Assembly (NCBI RefSeq): GCF_002994745.2
Contig: NC_037089.1
Location: 77,958,347-78,022,346, forward strand
Direction of reading: 5' to 3'
From: Rosa chinensis
Taxonomy: Eukaryota; Streptophyta; Magnoliopsida; Rosales; Rosaceae
Length of the DNA: 64,000 nt
The translations under genes and the position numbers were made by a program. The notes under the pieces were generated by a model. It saw only the letters and a program-made list of their open reading frames with translations. It did no database searches and was not told the DNA's origin. Positions 22,716-34,713 of the stretch are shown here, one piece after another (positions within the stretch are counted from its first letter, which is position 1; each line of letters begins with the position of its first letter).

Positions 22716-25700
22716 GTGTTAATATCCCGAACTTTATTCTTTTTCAGTATGTTTTCCGGAGAAATGGAATGCCTTCTTGATAGTGGCACCACACATACTA
22801 TATTACGACATAGGCAATTATTTTTATGGATGACGCCTAGTCGGTCTTCAATAACTACGATGGTAGGATCATCACAGTTGATTCATGGTCGAGGACCAGC
22901 TCAATTCTTGTTGCCAAATGGCACGAATATTAATATCGCTGAAACTCTATACGCTCCTAGGGCTGGAAGAACCCTATTTAGTTTTAAAGATATAAGAGCC
23001 AATAAATTTCATGTGGAAACACATTGTGAGAATGGACAAGAGTTCCTTTGCATTATCTCTAATAACTACGGAAATAAACGAGTATTAGAGAAACTTATGT
23101 GCCGCTCTAGTGGATTATATGCAACCACTATCAGAGTAATTGAATCCAACCATGTCATGAATGAAAATTTATGGGATTCTGACACATATAGACTTTGGCA
23201 CGACCTTTTAGGTCACCCAGATCGAGATATGATGCTCCGTATATTAAAAACTTCACACGGACATCCATTCTTCAAAACGAAAAGAAGTACGAACCAAAGA
23301 TTGGTCGAAAGAACTACTTCATATCATTCGTTTTGCAAGGCTTGCTCTTTAGCAAAGGTAGGATCAAGACCGTCCTATGCAAAGGACACTAAAGAAAATA
23401 TACCATTCTTGCAAAGAATACAAGGTGATATTTGTGGACCTATTCAACCAACCTGCGGACCATTTAGATATTTTATGGTGTTGGTTGATGCATCGACACG
23501 CTGGTCGCATGTCATGCTATTATCCACGAGAAATGCTGCATTTACTAAACTCCTAGCACAAATCATTAAATTGAGGGCTCACCACCCTGATCATCCTATT
23601 AAGTCAATTCGTCTTGACAATGTTGGAGAGTTTACATCAAAAACTTTTGATGATTATTGCATGCCCATTGGGATTGAGGTTGAACACCCTGTACCTCATG
23701 TACACACCCAAAATGGTCTCGTAGAAGCTGCCATTAAAAGACTTCAAATAGTTGCTCGAGCATTGGTTATGCGCACCAATCTCCCTATTTCTGCTTGGGG
23801 ATATGCAATATTGCACGCAGCTGTGCTTATTCGTCTTAGGCCCACTGCCACCGAACCATTTTCTGCCTCCTAGATGGTAACTGGGTATGAGCCCGATGTC
23901 TCACACTTACGCATATTCGGGTGTGCAGTCTATGTGCCAATTGCGCCGCCACAGCGCACCAAAATGGGTCCTCAAAGACGATTAGGTCTTTATACTGGGT
24001 ATGACTCTCCCACCATTATCCGCTATATAGAACCCTTGACAGGCGATCTATTTACCGCAAGATTTGCGGATTGTCACTTTGATGAGACAGTCTTCCCGTC
24101 ATTTGGGGGAGACATGAACGGTAATGTTCAACAGAAAAGACAGGAATTGTCGTGGTTTGTCCCCACTCTGTCTCATCTTGATCCCCGAACAGCACAATCT
24201 GAAATAGAAGTGCGGAGAATTCTCGATCTTCAGAACGTAGCAGAATCAATGCCTGATGCGTTTTCTGATATCACTAAAGTGACAAGATCACATATACCTG
24301 CTGCAAATGTGCCTGCAAGGATTGATGTCCCTAACACTAGAGGACATGATGCCATCTCAAGAGTACATAAGAATGGCGCCAACGTCCACTATATGGGTGA
24401 CGTAGTGGCTAGACCCACGGCTCCCGCCAGGAAGCTCGGGAGGCCCATAGGTTTGATGGATTCTCGCCCAAGAAAGAAAGCGAGTTTGGCACAAAATAAT
24501 CCATTAATCATCGATACAATTAATCCATCTCATGAAAATATTCCGGATTATGGTTATGTCAAAGAGACATCATTGGAGGACGCTCCAATAACAGAATCAA
24601 TTCCAGAGAATAGAGAGATCTCCATGAATTACACTAGTATACATGTGATGATGGATATAAATTCTATGACTATTAATGATACTTTTGCATATCACATTGC
24701 AAAAGAAATTATAGAATACGATGATATCGAACCTCGCTCCGTTGAAGAATGTCAACGAAGAGCAGATTGGTCTAAATGGAAAGATGCGATCCAGACTGAA
24801 TTGGATTCACTAACAAAGAGACAGGTATTTGGGTCTATAACACTAACACCACCAAATATAAAACCTGTTGGCCATAAATGGGTCTTTGTTAGAAAGCGTA
24901 ATGAGAAAAATGAGGTTATTAGATACAAAGCCCGCCTTGTGGCATAAGGTTTCTCACAACGCCCTGGAATCGACTACGATGAAACATATTCTCCCGTAAT
25001 GGACGTTATAACGTTCCGCTACCTTGTCAGTTTGGTAGTTTCCGAAAAACTTGACATGCAGCTTATGGATGTGGTTACAGCAGATCTCTATGAGGATCTA
25101 GATTCAGAGATATATATGAAGGTTCCAGATGGACTTCAATTTCCCAAATCAAATGGCTCTAAACCACGGAGCGCGTTTTCAATAAGATTGAAACCCTCAC
25201 TATATGGATTGAAACAATCCGGACGGATGTGGTATAACCGTCTAAGTGACTACTTGATTAGAAAGGGATATATTAACAATGAAATATGCCCATGCGTGTT
25301 CATTAAAAAGACAAGTTCCGGATTTGCAATTATAGCAGTTTATGTCGATGACATGAATCTAATTGGAACTCTAAATGAGTTAAAAGAAACTGCTAAATAT
25401 TTGAAATCCGAATTTGAGATGAAAGATCTTGGGAAAACACGGTTTTGTCTCGGAATAGAACTCGAGCACCGTAGTGATGGGATTATGATCCATCAGTCAG
25501 CATATACTCAAAAATTACTAAGGCGCTTTAATGAAGATAAAGCAAAGCCTGTGAGTACTCCCATGATCAACCGTAGTCTTGAGCCCAGAAAAGATCCATT
25601 TCGTCCAAAGGATGAGGACGAAGGCTTATTAGAGGCTGAAGTGCCATATCTAAGTGCAATAGGTGCATTATTGTACTTAGCTCAATGCACAAGACCGGAT

Positions 25701-26417
25701 ATTTCATTCGCAGTGAACTTGTTGGCTCGACATAGTTCCTCGCCAACACGCCGCCATTGGATTGGTATAAAGACAATCTTTCGATACTTAAAAGGTACGA
25801 TTGATATGGGCTTGTTTTATCCCTATAGGGAGAAAAGGAAAGAAGGAATTATGGGACTAGATCCCACAAGGCAAAAAGCCACCTTCCCTCCCCTCCATCA
25901 AAATGATAATGATGTTTTGATGGGTTTTGCTGATGCAGGGTATCTCTCTGACCCTCACAAAGGTCGCTCCCAAACAGGTTATGTCTTTACCATGGGAAGC
26001 ACCGCGATATCTTGGAGATCTACAAAACAGACCCTTGTTGCTACTTCCTCAAATCATGCAGAGATTATTGCTCTACATGAAGCTGTGCGTGAATGCATAT
26101 GGCTAAGGTCTGTAAATAGACACATTCGAGGAACCTGTGGTTTGAAGTCTACCACAGAAGAACCTACATGCATTTACGAAGATAATGCAGCTTGTATTGA
26201 GCAAATGAAATTAGGTTTCATCAAGGGGGACAATACCAAACATATATCGCCAAAATTCTTCTACAATCAGCAACAACAAACACTTCTAAAAATTGAAGTA
26301 AATCAAATCCGATCAGAGGAAAATGTAGCGGACTTATTTACAAAGTCGTTACCAAAATCCCCTTTCGAGAAACATGTGAGGAGTATCGGATTGAGAAGAT
26401 TATCCGAACTCCCATGA
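22716..26417 (+). pseudogene. Copia-1 pol (protease, integrase, RT, RNase H) with two stops
   Basis: Domains in order: protease LLDSGTTHTIL; integrase with YRLWHDLLGH zinc-binding part, GDICGPI, RLDN and the NGLVEAAIKR Glu; reverse transcriptase with SLYGLKQSGRMWY and YVDDMNLIG; RNase H ending YEDNAACIEQ...NTKHISPK. Pol polyprotein would be about 1,230 residues. Two stops interrupt one continuous frame: TAG at 23871-23873, where the related copy has Gln before VTGYE, and TAA at 24945-24947, where the related copy has Gln before SFSSQRPG. Both fit C-to-T changes. A spacer of about 310 nt separates gag and pol, and a ttctttttcag acceptor-like sequence lies at the start of pol. Confidence 0.9.
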
Positions 26418-26617
26418 TCTCCAGGGGGAGTCTAAATCAGGGGGAGTATCTAGATACATACTCCACACTCAATGCGCATTGTGCTCATTTTCTCCTTCGA
26501 CCAAGGTTGTTTTTTCCCACAGGGTTTTATTACTTGTACTTGGCAAGGTTTTTAACCAGGCAATTTCGAAGCGCAAGGCCTAAACAATACTATTGACATG
26601 AAATATCCAAGGGGGAG

Positions 26618-26953
26618 TGTTGTAGTATATATATATATATATTTATATGTCTATCTCATGTATAAAGAGGGATGCTTAAGTGTAAAGATAGGTATAGTGA
26701 CTTGTATGATAAGCTTTATGCCAAAGGGGAACAAGCATGGTTATCTCTATCATCACAGCCACAATGCCACATGAGAAAGCTAGAAATGGAGCTGTCATCC
26801 AAGTTGTATTTCATTCTTTAAGCATCTCACATCTTCATTGTATTCCTATAAATACCTCCTTCAATGAGATGAATAAACACACTTGAAAACTCCATTCTCT
26901 CTATGAATTACTCTCTCTCTCTCTCTGTTTCATTTTATAGTTGTCCTTAAACA
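26618..26953 (+). repeat. 3' LTR of Copia-1
   Basis: It matches the 5' LTR with few substitutions. Length differs (336 against 328) mainly by TA and TC units. Purine tract aagggggag lies at about 26609-26617. Confidence 0.95.
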
Positions 26954-26958
26954 ATTAG

Positions 26959-28134
26959 GAGTTTTATATATGAGAAGTGTACTTAATACACCTCTATCAA
27001 ACTTTGTTGCCAACTCTTTCCTAATATATCTCGTTTTTAGTTTTTAGCGTACCTCATGTCTCCTCTCAAATTCACCTCCAATCTAACGAGTGATGAATTT
27101 TTCTTCCAAATTTCTTTGATAATTAACATTAATGAAGGTGACAAACATCAAACTTGAAACTTCACATAAAAACTAAAGTTCTTTAAATCATTTGAGGTAC
27201 AAGTGTACATAGACCGTTCAACCAACTTGATCTTCAAGTATGATTGCACATAAGATTAGCATAAAAGTTCCTTCCTCTCACTATTATATTTTTGGTACAT
27301 CCTTCCATTGACTATTTTTTTTTTCTGAGGACAAAGATGTATTAGTCTTCAGTTTGGTTTGATTTGTCCGCTATAGTGTAGAAACATTAAGTGCTTGTTT
27401 GGTACACATGATTTGAAGGGACTGGAAGGCAGCTGGGCCATTAATAGGTAGCACCAGTTTCCTTCTTATAACCCGTTTTCCTACCGCACGAATGGAGAGG
27501 ACATGATATAAGTAGTGGTGGTGGGCAAATTTGACGGTGATAAAACACAATTATAGTTAATCAGAATGTTTCATTAAAAAATTATATTTTAAGTATTCAA
27601 TATAAAACTGTCATGTGTTACAAAACACAATTATAGTTAATCATGATGTTTTATTAAAAAATTATATTTTAAGTATTCAATTAATTTTATATGACGTGAC
27701 AAGTTTTAATAGGGTGATGATATTACCACAAAATAAAAGTGGTGAACAAATTTGAATCCTGATATATATCACCAGTTAAGAATGAGATGCAGAGCTACAA
27801 CATATGTAAAAAAAACAGACACTTCTTGCTTTCTCCTTTAGAATCATCAATTTCTTGGCCATAAACAAGAGAGTCAAACAAAGCTTTTCAATTTCCTTGA
27901 TCCATACGTGTTGATCCTGAAGTTCCTTGTTTTTCTAGGGTTCTATTACAATGAGTTTTTCTTGGCCTCGAGAGTTCCTACTGCGATGGATGCATGGTTT
28001 GATGATTTCTGGGTTTCTTCAGGTTTATCTCATGGTTCTCTATTGAAAAATTACTCTGCTGCTGCTGCTTCTCCTTTGTTGGTTTTACAGTTGATTTGGG
28101 TATTCTTTTTCATTCTTATTTTGGTGGTTGATAG
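26959..28134. other. Intergenic DNA with one 80-bp-spaced repeat
   Basis: No gene recognised. A 59-bp unit at 27542-27600 recurs at 27622-27680. A reading frame from about 27908 has hydrophobic stretches but no family match, and runs into the LTR remnant. Confidence 0.5.
27542..27680. repeat. Direct repeat, 59-bp unit, period 80
   Basis: Both units run from AAAACACAATTATAGTTAAT to AAGTATTCAA with two or three substitutions, separated by 21 bp. Confidence 0.9.
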
Positions 28135-28257
28135 TGTTGAGAATATATATACATCCCACATGGGAAAAATGAGACATTGCCCATGAGTTTATAAGAGTTT
28201 GGGCCACTCCATCCATTGCCAATTGGTTTTGGATGTGAATCCTATATTACTTTATCA
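28135..28257 (+). repeat. Short LTR remnant with primer-binding site (TRIM-like)
   Basis: The block begins TGTTGAGAATAT and ends TTTATCA. It is directly followed by TGTTATCAGAGTCACG, close to the TGGTATCAGAGC primer-binding site (initiator tRNA-Met) of many Copia and TRIM elements. No second LTR was found downstream, so it is a truncated copy. Confidence 0.6.
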
Positions 28258-29073
28258 TGTTATCAGAGTCACGTTACCCACGTGTGCATGCCTAGTTTGA
28301 GTTTTTTTGTTTTGTTTTGTAGTACATCTGGGTTTCTTGTTTTACTAATCCCACAGTACTATATTGCACTGAGCTCAGTCTTATTTACTTAAACTAACTC
28401 AAAGCTGATCCAGGACAATTATTGAAAATAAGGTACGTAGTCTACACACAGATGGTACCAGACGAGCCCTAAGATCTTACCAAGGTAACATCCAAATACA
28501 GAAGTACTTTAAAAGCAAATTCATGAACTTCTAGTGCTTTTTGTTTTGTTTCTTGATAAGAGAGTGGAAAAATCAATCAAGTTGGGAGGTTAAGCCAATT
28601 AAGATATCAGAATTTTATTATTTGATGGACATGGCACCAAACCTTCGAAGAGCTATCAGATTTTTTTGTTTTTTGCTTGAAGAGCTATCAGATAAAGCAA
28701 CAAGTTTGGCACCTTATTCCTAAGTTAGCTTAGGTTGTATCTGGAAATCAGGATATTTTGTTGGACGGCTTGGAACTTTTGAAGGCTACTCTTCATAATT
28801 AGAATTTACATTGAGGGCCCAAGGGACGAGGTCCACAAAGAAGAATATAGTTTCCCTCTTTCCTCTTCCACAAGGGAATAGGATACTAATCTTTCCTATA
28901 TTGACAGACTTAATAGTTAATTGTGTCCTATATATGAGGAAAAGGAAAGAGATACCTCCCAGCTCGCCCTATGTGAACAGACGTAGGTAGTGTTCCAATT
29001 CCATAATCACAATTCACGCTCTTAATTACCCAAACGCTCTGCTAGCTGCAATTTCATTTACACACACAAAGCC
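28258..29073. other. Intergenic DNA and upstream region of the 29074 gene
   Basis: No gene seen up to about 28.9 kb. A TATA-like box (cctatatatgagg, about 28929-28941) lies roughly 135 bp upstream of the ATG at 29074 and is a plausible core promoter. Confidence 0.45.
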
Positions 29074-29502
29074 ATGTCCAGCATTTCTCTTCCTTACGAC
29101 AAGGGGCTGGAGAAGCTTCAATTGGTAGATGGTGATGGCTTCAACGATGACTTACTCCCATCGAGGCTGCAGAAACTTAATCTGCGCGATGAAGTAGCTG
29201 CTGGTAGCGATTCAGAAGATGAAGATGTTAGCAATAGTATCGAGTTCTGTGAGTTTCATGGTGTGCGGCAATTTAAGTATCCTAATGCTCCACCAAATGC
29301 TCCTACTAGAATCCGACTAAAGGAACATACAGTTTACAACATTCCCAAGAAGGATTGTGTGAAATGTAAGGAAGAGAAGCTCGCAAAGAAGAAACGGAAG
29401 AAATCCAAGGAGCCCAATATAGTCACTATGTATAAGAATGGCCATCCAAGAATTGCTCCACTGCATGAGGACAGCAAATACCAGTTCTTAGTATACTATT
29501 AG
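29074..29502 (+). CDS. Small protein of unknown function (142 aa)
   Basis: A single open frame starts at an ATG with good context (gccATGtcc), with a TATA-like box about 135 bp upstream. I do not recognise the family. The protein has an acidic middle (GSDSEDEDVSNS), a segment with one Cys and His (EFCEFHGV), a CVKC pair, a strongly basic run (KLAKKKRKKSKE, about residues 112-123) and a hydrophobic end. The basic run could be a nuclear localisation signal; this is an inference. No intron was seen. A hAT-like element begins 58 bp after the stop. It could also be a gene fragment. Confidence 0.55.
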   Translation: MSSISLPYDKGLEKLQLVDGDGFNDDLLPSRLQKLNLRDEVAAGSDSEDEDVSNSIEFCEFHGVRQFKYPNAPPNAPTRIRLKEHTVYNIPKKDCVKCKEEKLAKKKRKKSKEPNIVTMYKNGHPRIAPLHEDSKYQFLVYY

Positions 29503-29559
29503 CTAGCTGGTAATCATTTGTTGATCACGAATATAACTTTTCTTTCCTTCTGTTACTAT

Positions 29560-30554
29560 CAATGTTTTAAAACGTTGAGGCGTACCTGAAGCGTTTTCGG
29601 GAGAGCCTCACCAAGGCGTAAGCCTTACGATATAAAAGGTTTATGCATATATTTATATATATAGCACACTAATAATAGAGAAAATACTTATTCATTATCA
29701 TTAATGAAAGGTTTGTGATGATTAATTGGTTATTATTGATTGAGAATGGTGATATAATTATATAATTAGTTATATTTATGAGATATTTAGTTGTAAACGA
29801 GTAGGAGATAAAAACTAGAATATATAGCTGTATAAGATAAAGAAGAAAACTAAAACTTTTAAACTGTGGATTCAATTTGAAGAATAGTCCTTATCATCAG
29901 AAGATAAAGATATAATTCATAATAAACCAGGATTCATTTTGTGAAGGAGAGACCTATGCTCCATCTTGCTTCTTGCTGCTTCTCATTATGTTCCCATATA
30001 TCCCTGTACGTTAGTTTCAAGACCCGAGCTTTCCTCTCCCATCTGTTCATCACCACAGTATATACCCCAAGTCGTGAAACCCACCAGAAGTTGTTTTCTT
30101 AGAACAACTCAAGACCATGAGTTTTGAAGTCAGGGAACAGAAGTTTGACAAAGAGAAGCTTGACAAACAGAAGTATAATAGCAGCTATGGGCCATTTTCA
30201 TGAAACATCAGAGTTTAAGGTAACAGTTCTTGGGAATTCTAACAAAGAGAAGCTGTAAATCATAGTTGATTACTTGGAGATCCCTGACCAATATTCACAA
30301 CAAAAAATTTTCGCATCTGGTCTGGACTCGGTTGAGAAATTGGGAGAATTTGAAGATACAACAAGTCTATGAGAAATTGAAAAAAAAAAAAAAGTTTTCT
30401 AGGCGTTCACTTTTCACGCCTTCCGCCACGCCTTTTGCGCCTTCTACGCCTTGAGCAACTCTTTTGGCGCCTCGTCGCCTCAGCAGCGAAACACACTCAT
30501 TTTAATGGACGCCTCGCGCCTTTCACACCTCAAGGCACGCCTTTTAAAACATTG
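29560..30554. mobile_element. Non-autonomous hAT-like element (995 bp)
   Basis: The ends are CAATGTTTTAAAA and its reverse complement, matching the hAT YARNG terminal pattern. They are flanked by an 8-bp duplication GTTACTAT (29552-29559 and 30555-30562). Subterminal regions are rich in GCGCCT/AGGCG-type motifs (29575-29630, 30400-30545). No transposase frame is present. The two bases after the right duplication are CA, so a 10-bp duplication (MULE-like) reading is also possible; the CAATG end favours hAT. Confidence 0.8.
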
Positions 30555-30562
30555 GTTACTAT

Positions 30563-31459
30563 CAGTCCCCGAAGCTTGTTCTTTAAAACTTTTGTATTCC
30601 TCGATTTAATGAAAGTTTATGTTTCCCTAATAAAATAAGCAATTGGGAACTTGAGTTTATCCAGTTGTTGCACTACTAAACATAATAATTTCTTGTTTTT
30701 GTTATGAGATAATTAAGTGTAGAAATATTTTGATGCATGATATGTTAAAACCATATACATGCTCACAACATATGCACATAATCATAAAAGGGATCAAGGC
30801 TTACCTTCAGCAATCACTGACATGGATTCCATCTTATGCAGCTGCAAACACGAACACTGAATATAGCCTTCTGTTACTTACCAACTTGCTTCTCAATGAA
30901 CAGAATAATATGCAAAACGTCGGTAGTAATCAGGGACCAATTCATCTGTATATATAGGAGACTTAACCCTCAAGAAGCTTCCCATTAAAGCTATCCATAT
31001 CGGTTTAGGTTTCCTAGTTAGATTCCTAATGTATCACAATCTTGTAGCCTTTCTTGTAGACTAAGCAATGGATTACTATCCTCAATGAATTGATACACTG
31101 CTTCATTAAGTTACTAGTATTGATTTACAGTTTGTATCCATGTTAAACTAGGTTTGACATTTAGCTAATCATCAATTACTTTATGATGATATGTGTTAAG
31201 TCCATATTTGATCTAACATGATATATATGTTATCCCATTAAGAAGAAGAAGATGAAGTACCGAGGTTTTCTTTGTTCTATTTTTGGAAATGGTAACATTG
31301 CATATGCAGAAGAAAGTCGAACCTGACGGACACAATGCACAACTAGATAATGCAAAGTTTCCTTGATATTCTATAGGGTTAAATTTTATTTCTCAGGTGA
31401 AGTCTTGGTGTTACATTAATTGTTATTTGGAAGAAACTAAACCATCAAGATCAATACTG
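30563..31459. other. Intergenic DNA downstream of the GH3 gene
   Basis: No gene or clear repeat seen. The right 200-300 bp probably include the 3' UTR of the minus-strand GH3 gene. Confidence 0.45.
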
Positions 31460-34432
31460 CTAAGCATATGCTGTACTGTAAACCCTCTTAATGGTGCACA
31501 GATTGAGAATACTCAAGAGTACGTTATTGCTAGTGCACCTAGGGGTCTTAAATTGGCTCAATGCTGATCCATTTCCTATGAAATACTCCAAAATCTTCTT
31601 GAAAGTTCCTTTCTCCACAATCCTCAGCTCTAGAGGCCCAATTGAATTGCTTCTCCTTGAGACTACATACCCATGATCAACAAATGAAGCATCCATTTCT
31701 CTGCAACATTCACCAAGAACCATATCTTCGACATCACCTTTAATCTCCCAGTAAATTATGTAGTGGCCGGGTTGGTTCACCACATCCGCATGACTTGTAA
31801 AGTCAATTAGTTCAGCTCTGGATTTGCTCAGCAACTGAGACCCTCTCTCGACCACTATTTGAAGGTCTTTTTCAGTGTTTTTGTCTATGTTTACTGTCAG
31901 TATAAGCTTTCTCCTGCATATGAAGTTCAGTTTTGGAGTCCCCCTGTGAAATCCAGCCACTTCTACCACATCTCCTAGCCTGTACCTATAGAGTCCTGAA
32001 AAAGAAAATTTCAAGTGTAGAAAATTCAATCGATTTACATTTTGAAAAGTCACAACCAAATTTTATTCAAAATAAGTTGGCTCTTTACTATTTCAAAAGT
32101 TCCAAAAATAGTCTACAGTTGGACCATCTTAAAAGATATTTAGCTCGACTCTTTAGGTTCTTAAAAATAGTCACCCGAATTCTCTTAAATGACGCTATTT
32201 ATAAGAATTAAAAAAAGTTCGCTAAATAATATCAATAATTTTTACTTATTTTCCAATACGTACGTGTCTCATTTAGCCTCCAATGATACTTCAACCTAAC
32301 TATTCTACAATGATGCACGGGCAAAATGGAGTGAAAAATATTGTCTTCCCTGAGATTCTAGAGCCATTATAGCCTAATAGGTAGGAGACAAGTGACAACA
32401 GTGTCGTTTCTACTCCGACTCTCCATTTTGCTCGATGTTGCATCAATATCCAGAATAAAACAGGGGTAGATCACGACACCGCACAAATCTTAGTAGATGA
32501 GGATACTGTGGTTTTAGATCTATCCACGTATCCTATGCCTACCTAACTTTTCCAATTAATAACTGGTGGGCCATGAGTCATTGAAAAGAGAATAAGAGAT
32601 TAGATTTCTTTGAAGATGAATACTCTGCAAAATAATACCGACAGCCCATGTCTGTCTGTAATGGAGGTTAGGCTTGGTGCAGAGACTTGTCTTACTCAAG
32701 TTTAATTACTATTATGAGGATCATTAATGTTGGGAGGTAATAGGGTGAAATTTTTAACATGCAAAATTAGTTGGAACGGTAACTTAACTTACCGGTGAAG
32801 GTGGTGAGGACGATCTCATACTGCTGTCCAACCTTGACTTGTGAGAGTGGAACTGGTTTATCCTCTATGAAGTCATCAACGGCTAAATTGCAATCTTGCT
32901 CGTGTCTGTACAGAGGTATGAATTCGAAGTACGAAAAAGTTGGCACGACTGCAAAAGTGACATCCTCTGGAGGCAAACAAGGATCCACATTCACCCCAAT
33001 CCAGCTCTCAGTTGATCCATACTCAGCACTAACCAATGGCACATCAGCTGCATAGCGCCGTAGTTTTTTCAGGTATGGTTGCATTGACCCTGTCATTATG
33101 GAATACACATACTTAGCATTTGGCCAAAGCTTAGGGACCAGACCAAACCAATCCAAGTCTTCCAGTTCCTCGCACGCAGCTTCGATTTTTGATGCCAATT
33201 TCGGGTTTGGGGAGATGATGTCCAACACTGACTTTCGCACTTTTGGTACGTTGATTCTTTTACTCAGACTGCCATCTCTAATGTCAATGCATAAGTCTCT
33301 CCAGAGCTCTTCAAATGTGACAAAGGACTGGACTATGCTGTAGGCAAACGTCGAGGTTATGAACTCTACATGATCAGAGAAGAAGAGACCAAGAAGGAGA
33401 TGACAATATGTAGCTTGTTTATTGTCTCCACTTGAAATTACTTCTTCTGGGCTGCAGGTGAATGACTTGGTCGTTTCCTGTTTGATTTTGAATTCTTGAC
33501 TAGCATAGTAGTGAGTTGTAGCTGTTCCGGCGGTTAATCCTCCCCTTGTTTTGAACTGTTTGCTGCTGTATATGAATTCTAGGATCTTTCCTCCTTCCCT
33601 TGTTGGATAAACCCTATAAGTTCAAGAAAAAGAGCCATTGAAAGAAATGTCTGGTTAGTACGTAATAATTCTAGGCCACAGTTGTATTTCTATTTTACTT
33701 TTTGGTCTGATACACAGTGGTAAATTGGTTAGGCCACAGTTGTATTTCTTAAAAGGCTAATGAAGAGAAAGGGATAAAGGTTGAACCTTGATCTGTAAGC
33801 TGCAGCCAGTCTGAAAATTTGAAGAGTAGTCTGTGCGCTATGGCGAGTAAACGGTACATACTTCTGTCTTCCTTCTGTTGTTCCGGAACTAAACACCGAT
33901 GACATAGGAAGCATATTAGACTCATCAAGAGTGCAAAAGATGAAACCAAAGTCCAAAGCTTTGTTTTGATTCTTCAAACCCAATGTAACAGCAGAAATGT
34001 TCTTAGTAGATATAAGATAACAAGGTCTATTTTATTTAGCTGCACATAAATCAGCATTTAGTCCTTCATTCATAGCCTAAAGGCAGAACAGGAATACATA
34101 AGAACTAACCTCAAAGAGAGAGTAGTCATGGGTTGTTGGGTGAGTAGAGGAGCTGAGTCCCCATTTGCAATTCTCTGAATGTAAGGCTCTAAATCCGCAT
34201 GTGAAACAAGCGGTACCAAAGACGTGTAAAGTGACTCCAATGCACATTCATCCACCTCATCGATTTCGACGTCCCCCAACCATTTCTTGAGATACTCCAC
34301 CCCCCAATTCAGCTCAAGTATCCGCCTCAGCGTCTGCGTTTGAACCAACTCTGCATTCTCCGATACATCTTCAAACCACTGGATGATGTCATCGCCGTTG
34401 CTCTGGTTATTACACACTACAGCTGGCTCCAT
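31460..34432 (-). CDS. GH3 family acyl-acid-amido synthetase, four exons
   Basis: Model: complement(join(31460..31995, 32793..33613, 33787..33888, 34110..34432)), all GT-AG, 593 residues, the usual GH3 length. GH3 enzymes adenylate a carboxylic-acid hormone or benzoate-type acid with ATP and conjugate it to an amino acid in the cytosol. The three nucleotide-binding motifs are present: SSGTTEGRQK (about 108-117), EYGSTES (about 339-345) and YRYRLGDVV (about 418-426). The YGSTESWIGVNV form resembles the GH3.10/DFL2 type rather than the IAA-specific group, from memory. Substrate cannot be read from the sequence. The frame is intact. The start is the first ATG of exon 1 (MEPAVV). Confidence 0.93.
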
Positions 34433-34673
34433 TAGAGAAGGCTATCTGAGAAGTAGTACAGAAATGAAGTTGTTACAAGTATCTCTATAGCATATAGTAG
34501 AGCATACAGCACAGTATATATATATATATTCAATCATCTCTATTTGATAAATTTATGTTAATTGTCACGTACTGAAAAGCTCAACCAACCTCCTAAAGTT
34601 GCAGAAGCTCCGTCCATATTAGAAACAGTACGTCAATTTGTAGACCACACAACATGTATAGTGTCATCCTTTT

Positions 34674-34713
<40 letters not shown>

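Larger units (their letters stand above)
21633..26953 (+). mobile_element. Copia LTR retrotransposon, degenerate (Copia-1, 5.32 kb)
   Basis: LTRs at 21633-21960 and 26618-26953 are TG...CA ended and nearly identical. The 5-bp target duplication is ATTAG (21628-21632 and 26954-26958). Directly after the 5' LTR is a primer-binding-like site (gttatcagcacg). A purine tract (aagggggag) precedes the 3' LTR. Most of gag is gone and pol has two stops. The element sits in the right target duplication of the LINE, so it is the younger insertion. Confidence 0.95.

Noticed and set aside
27908..28186. 92-codon hydrophobic frame as a gene
   Set aside because: Its end runs into an LTR remnant. No family, intron or clear promoter supports it.
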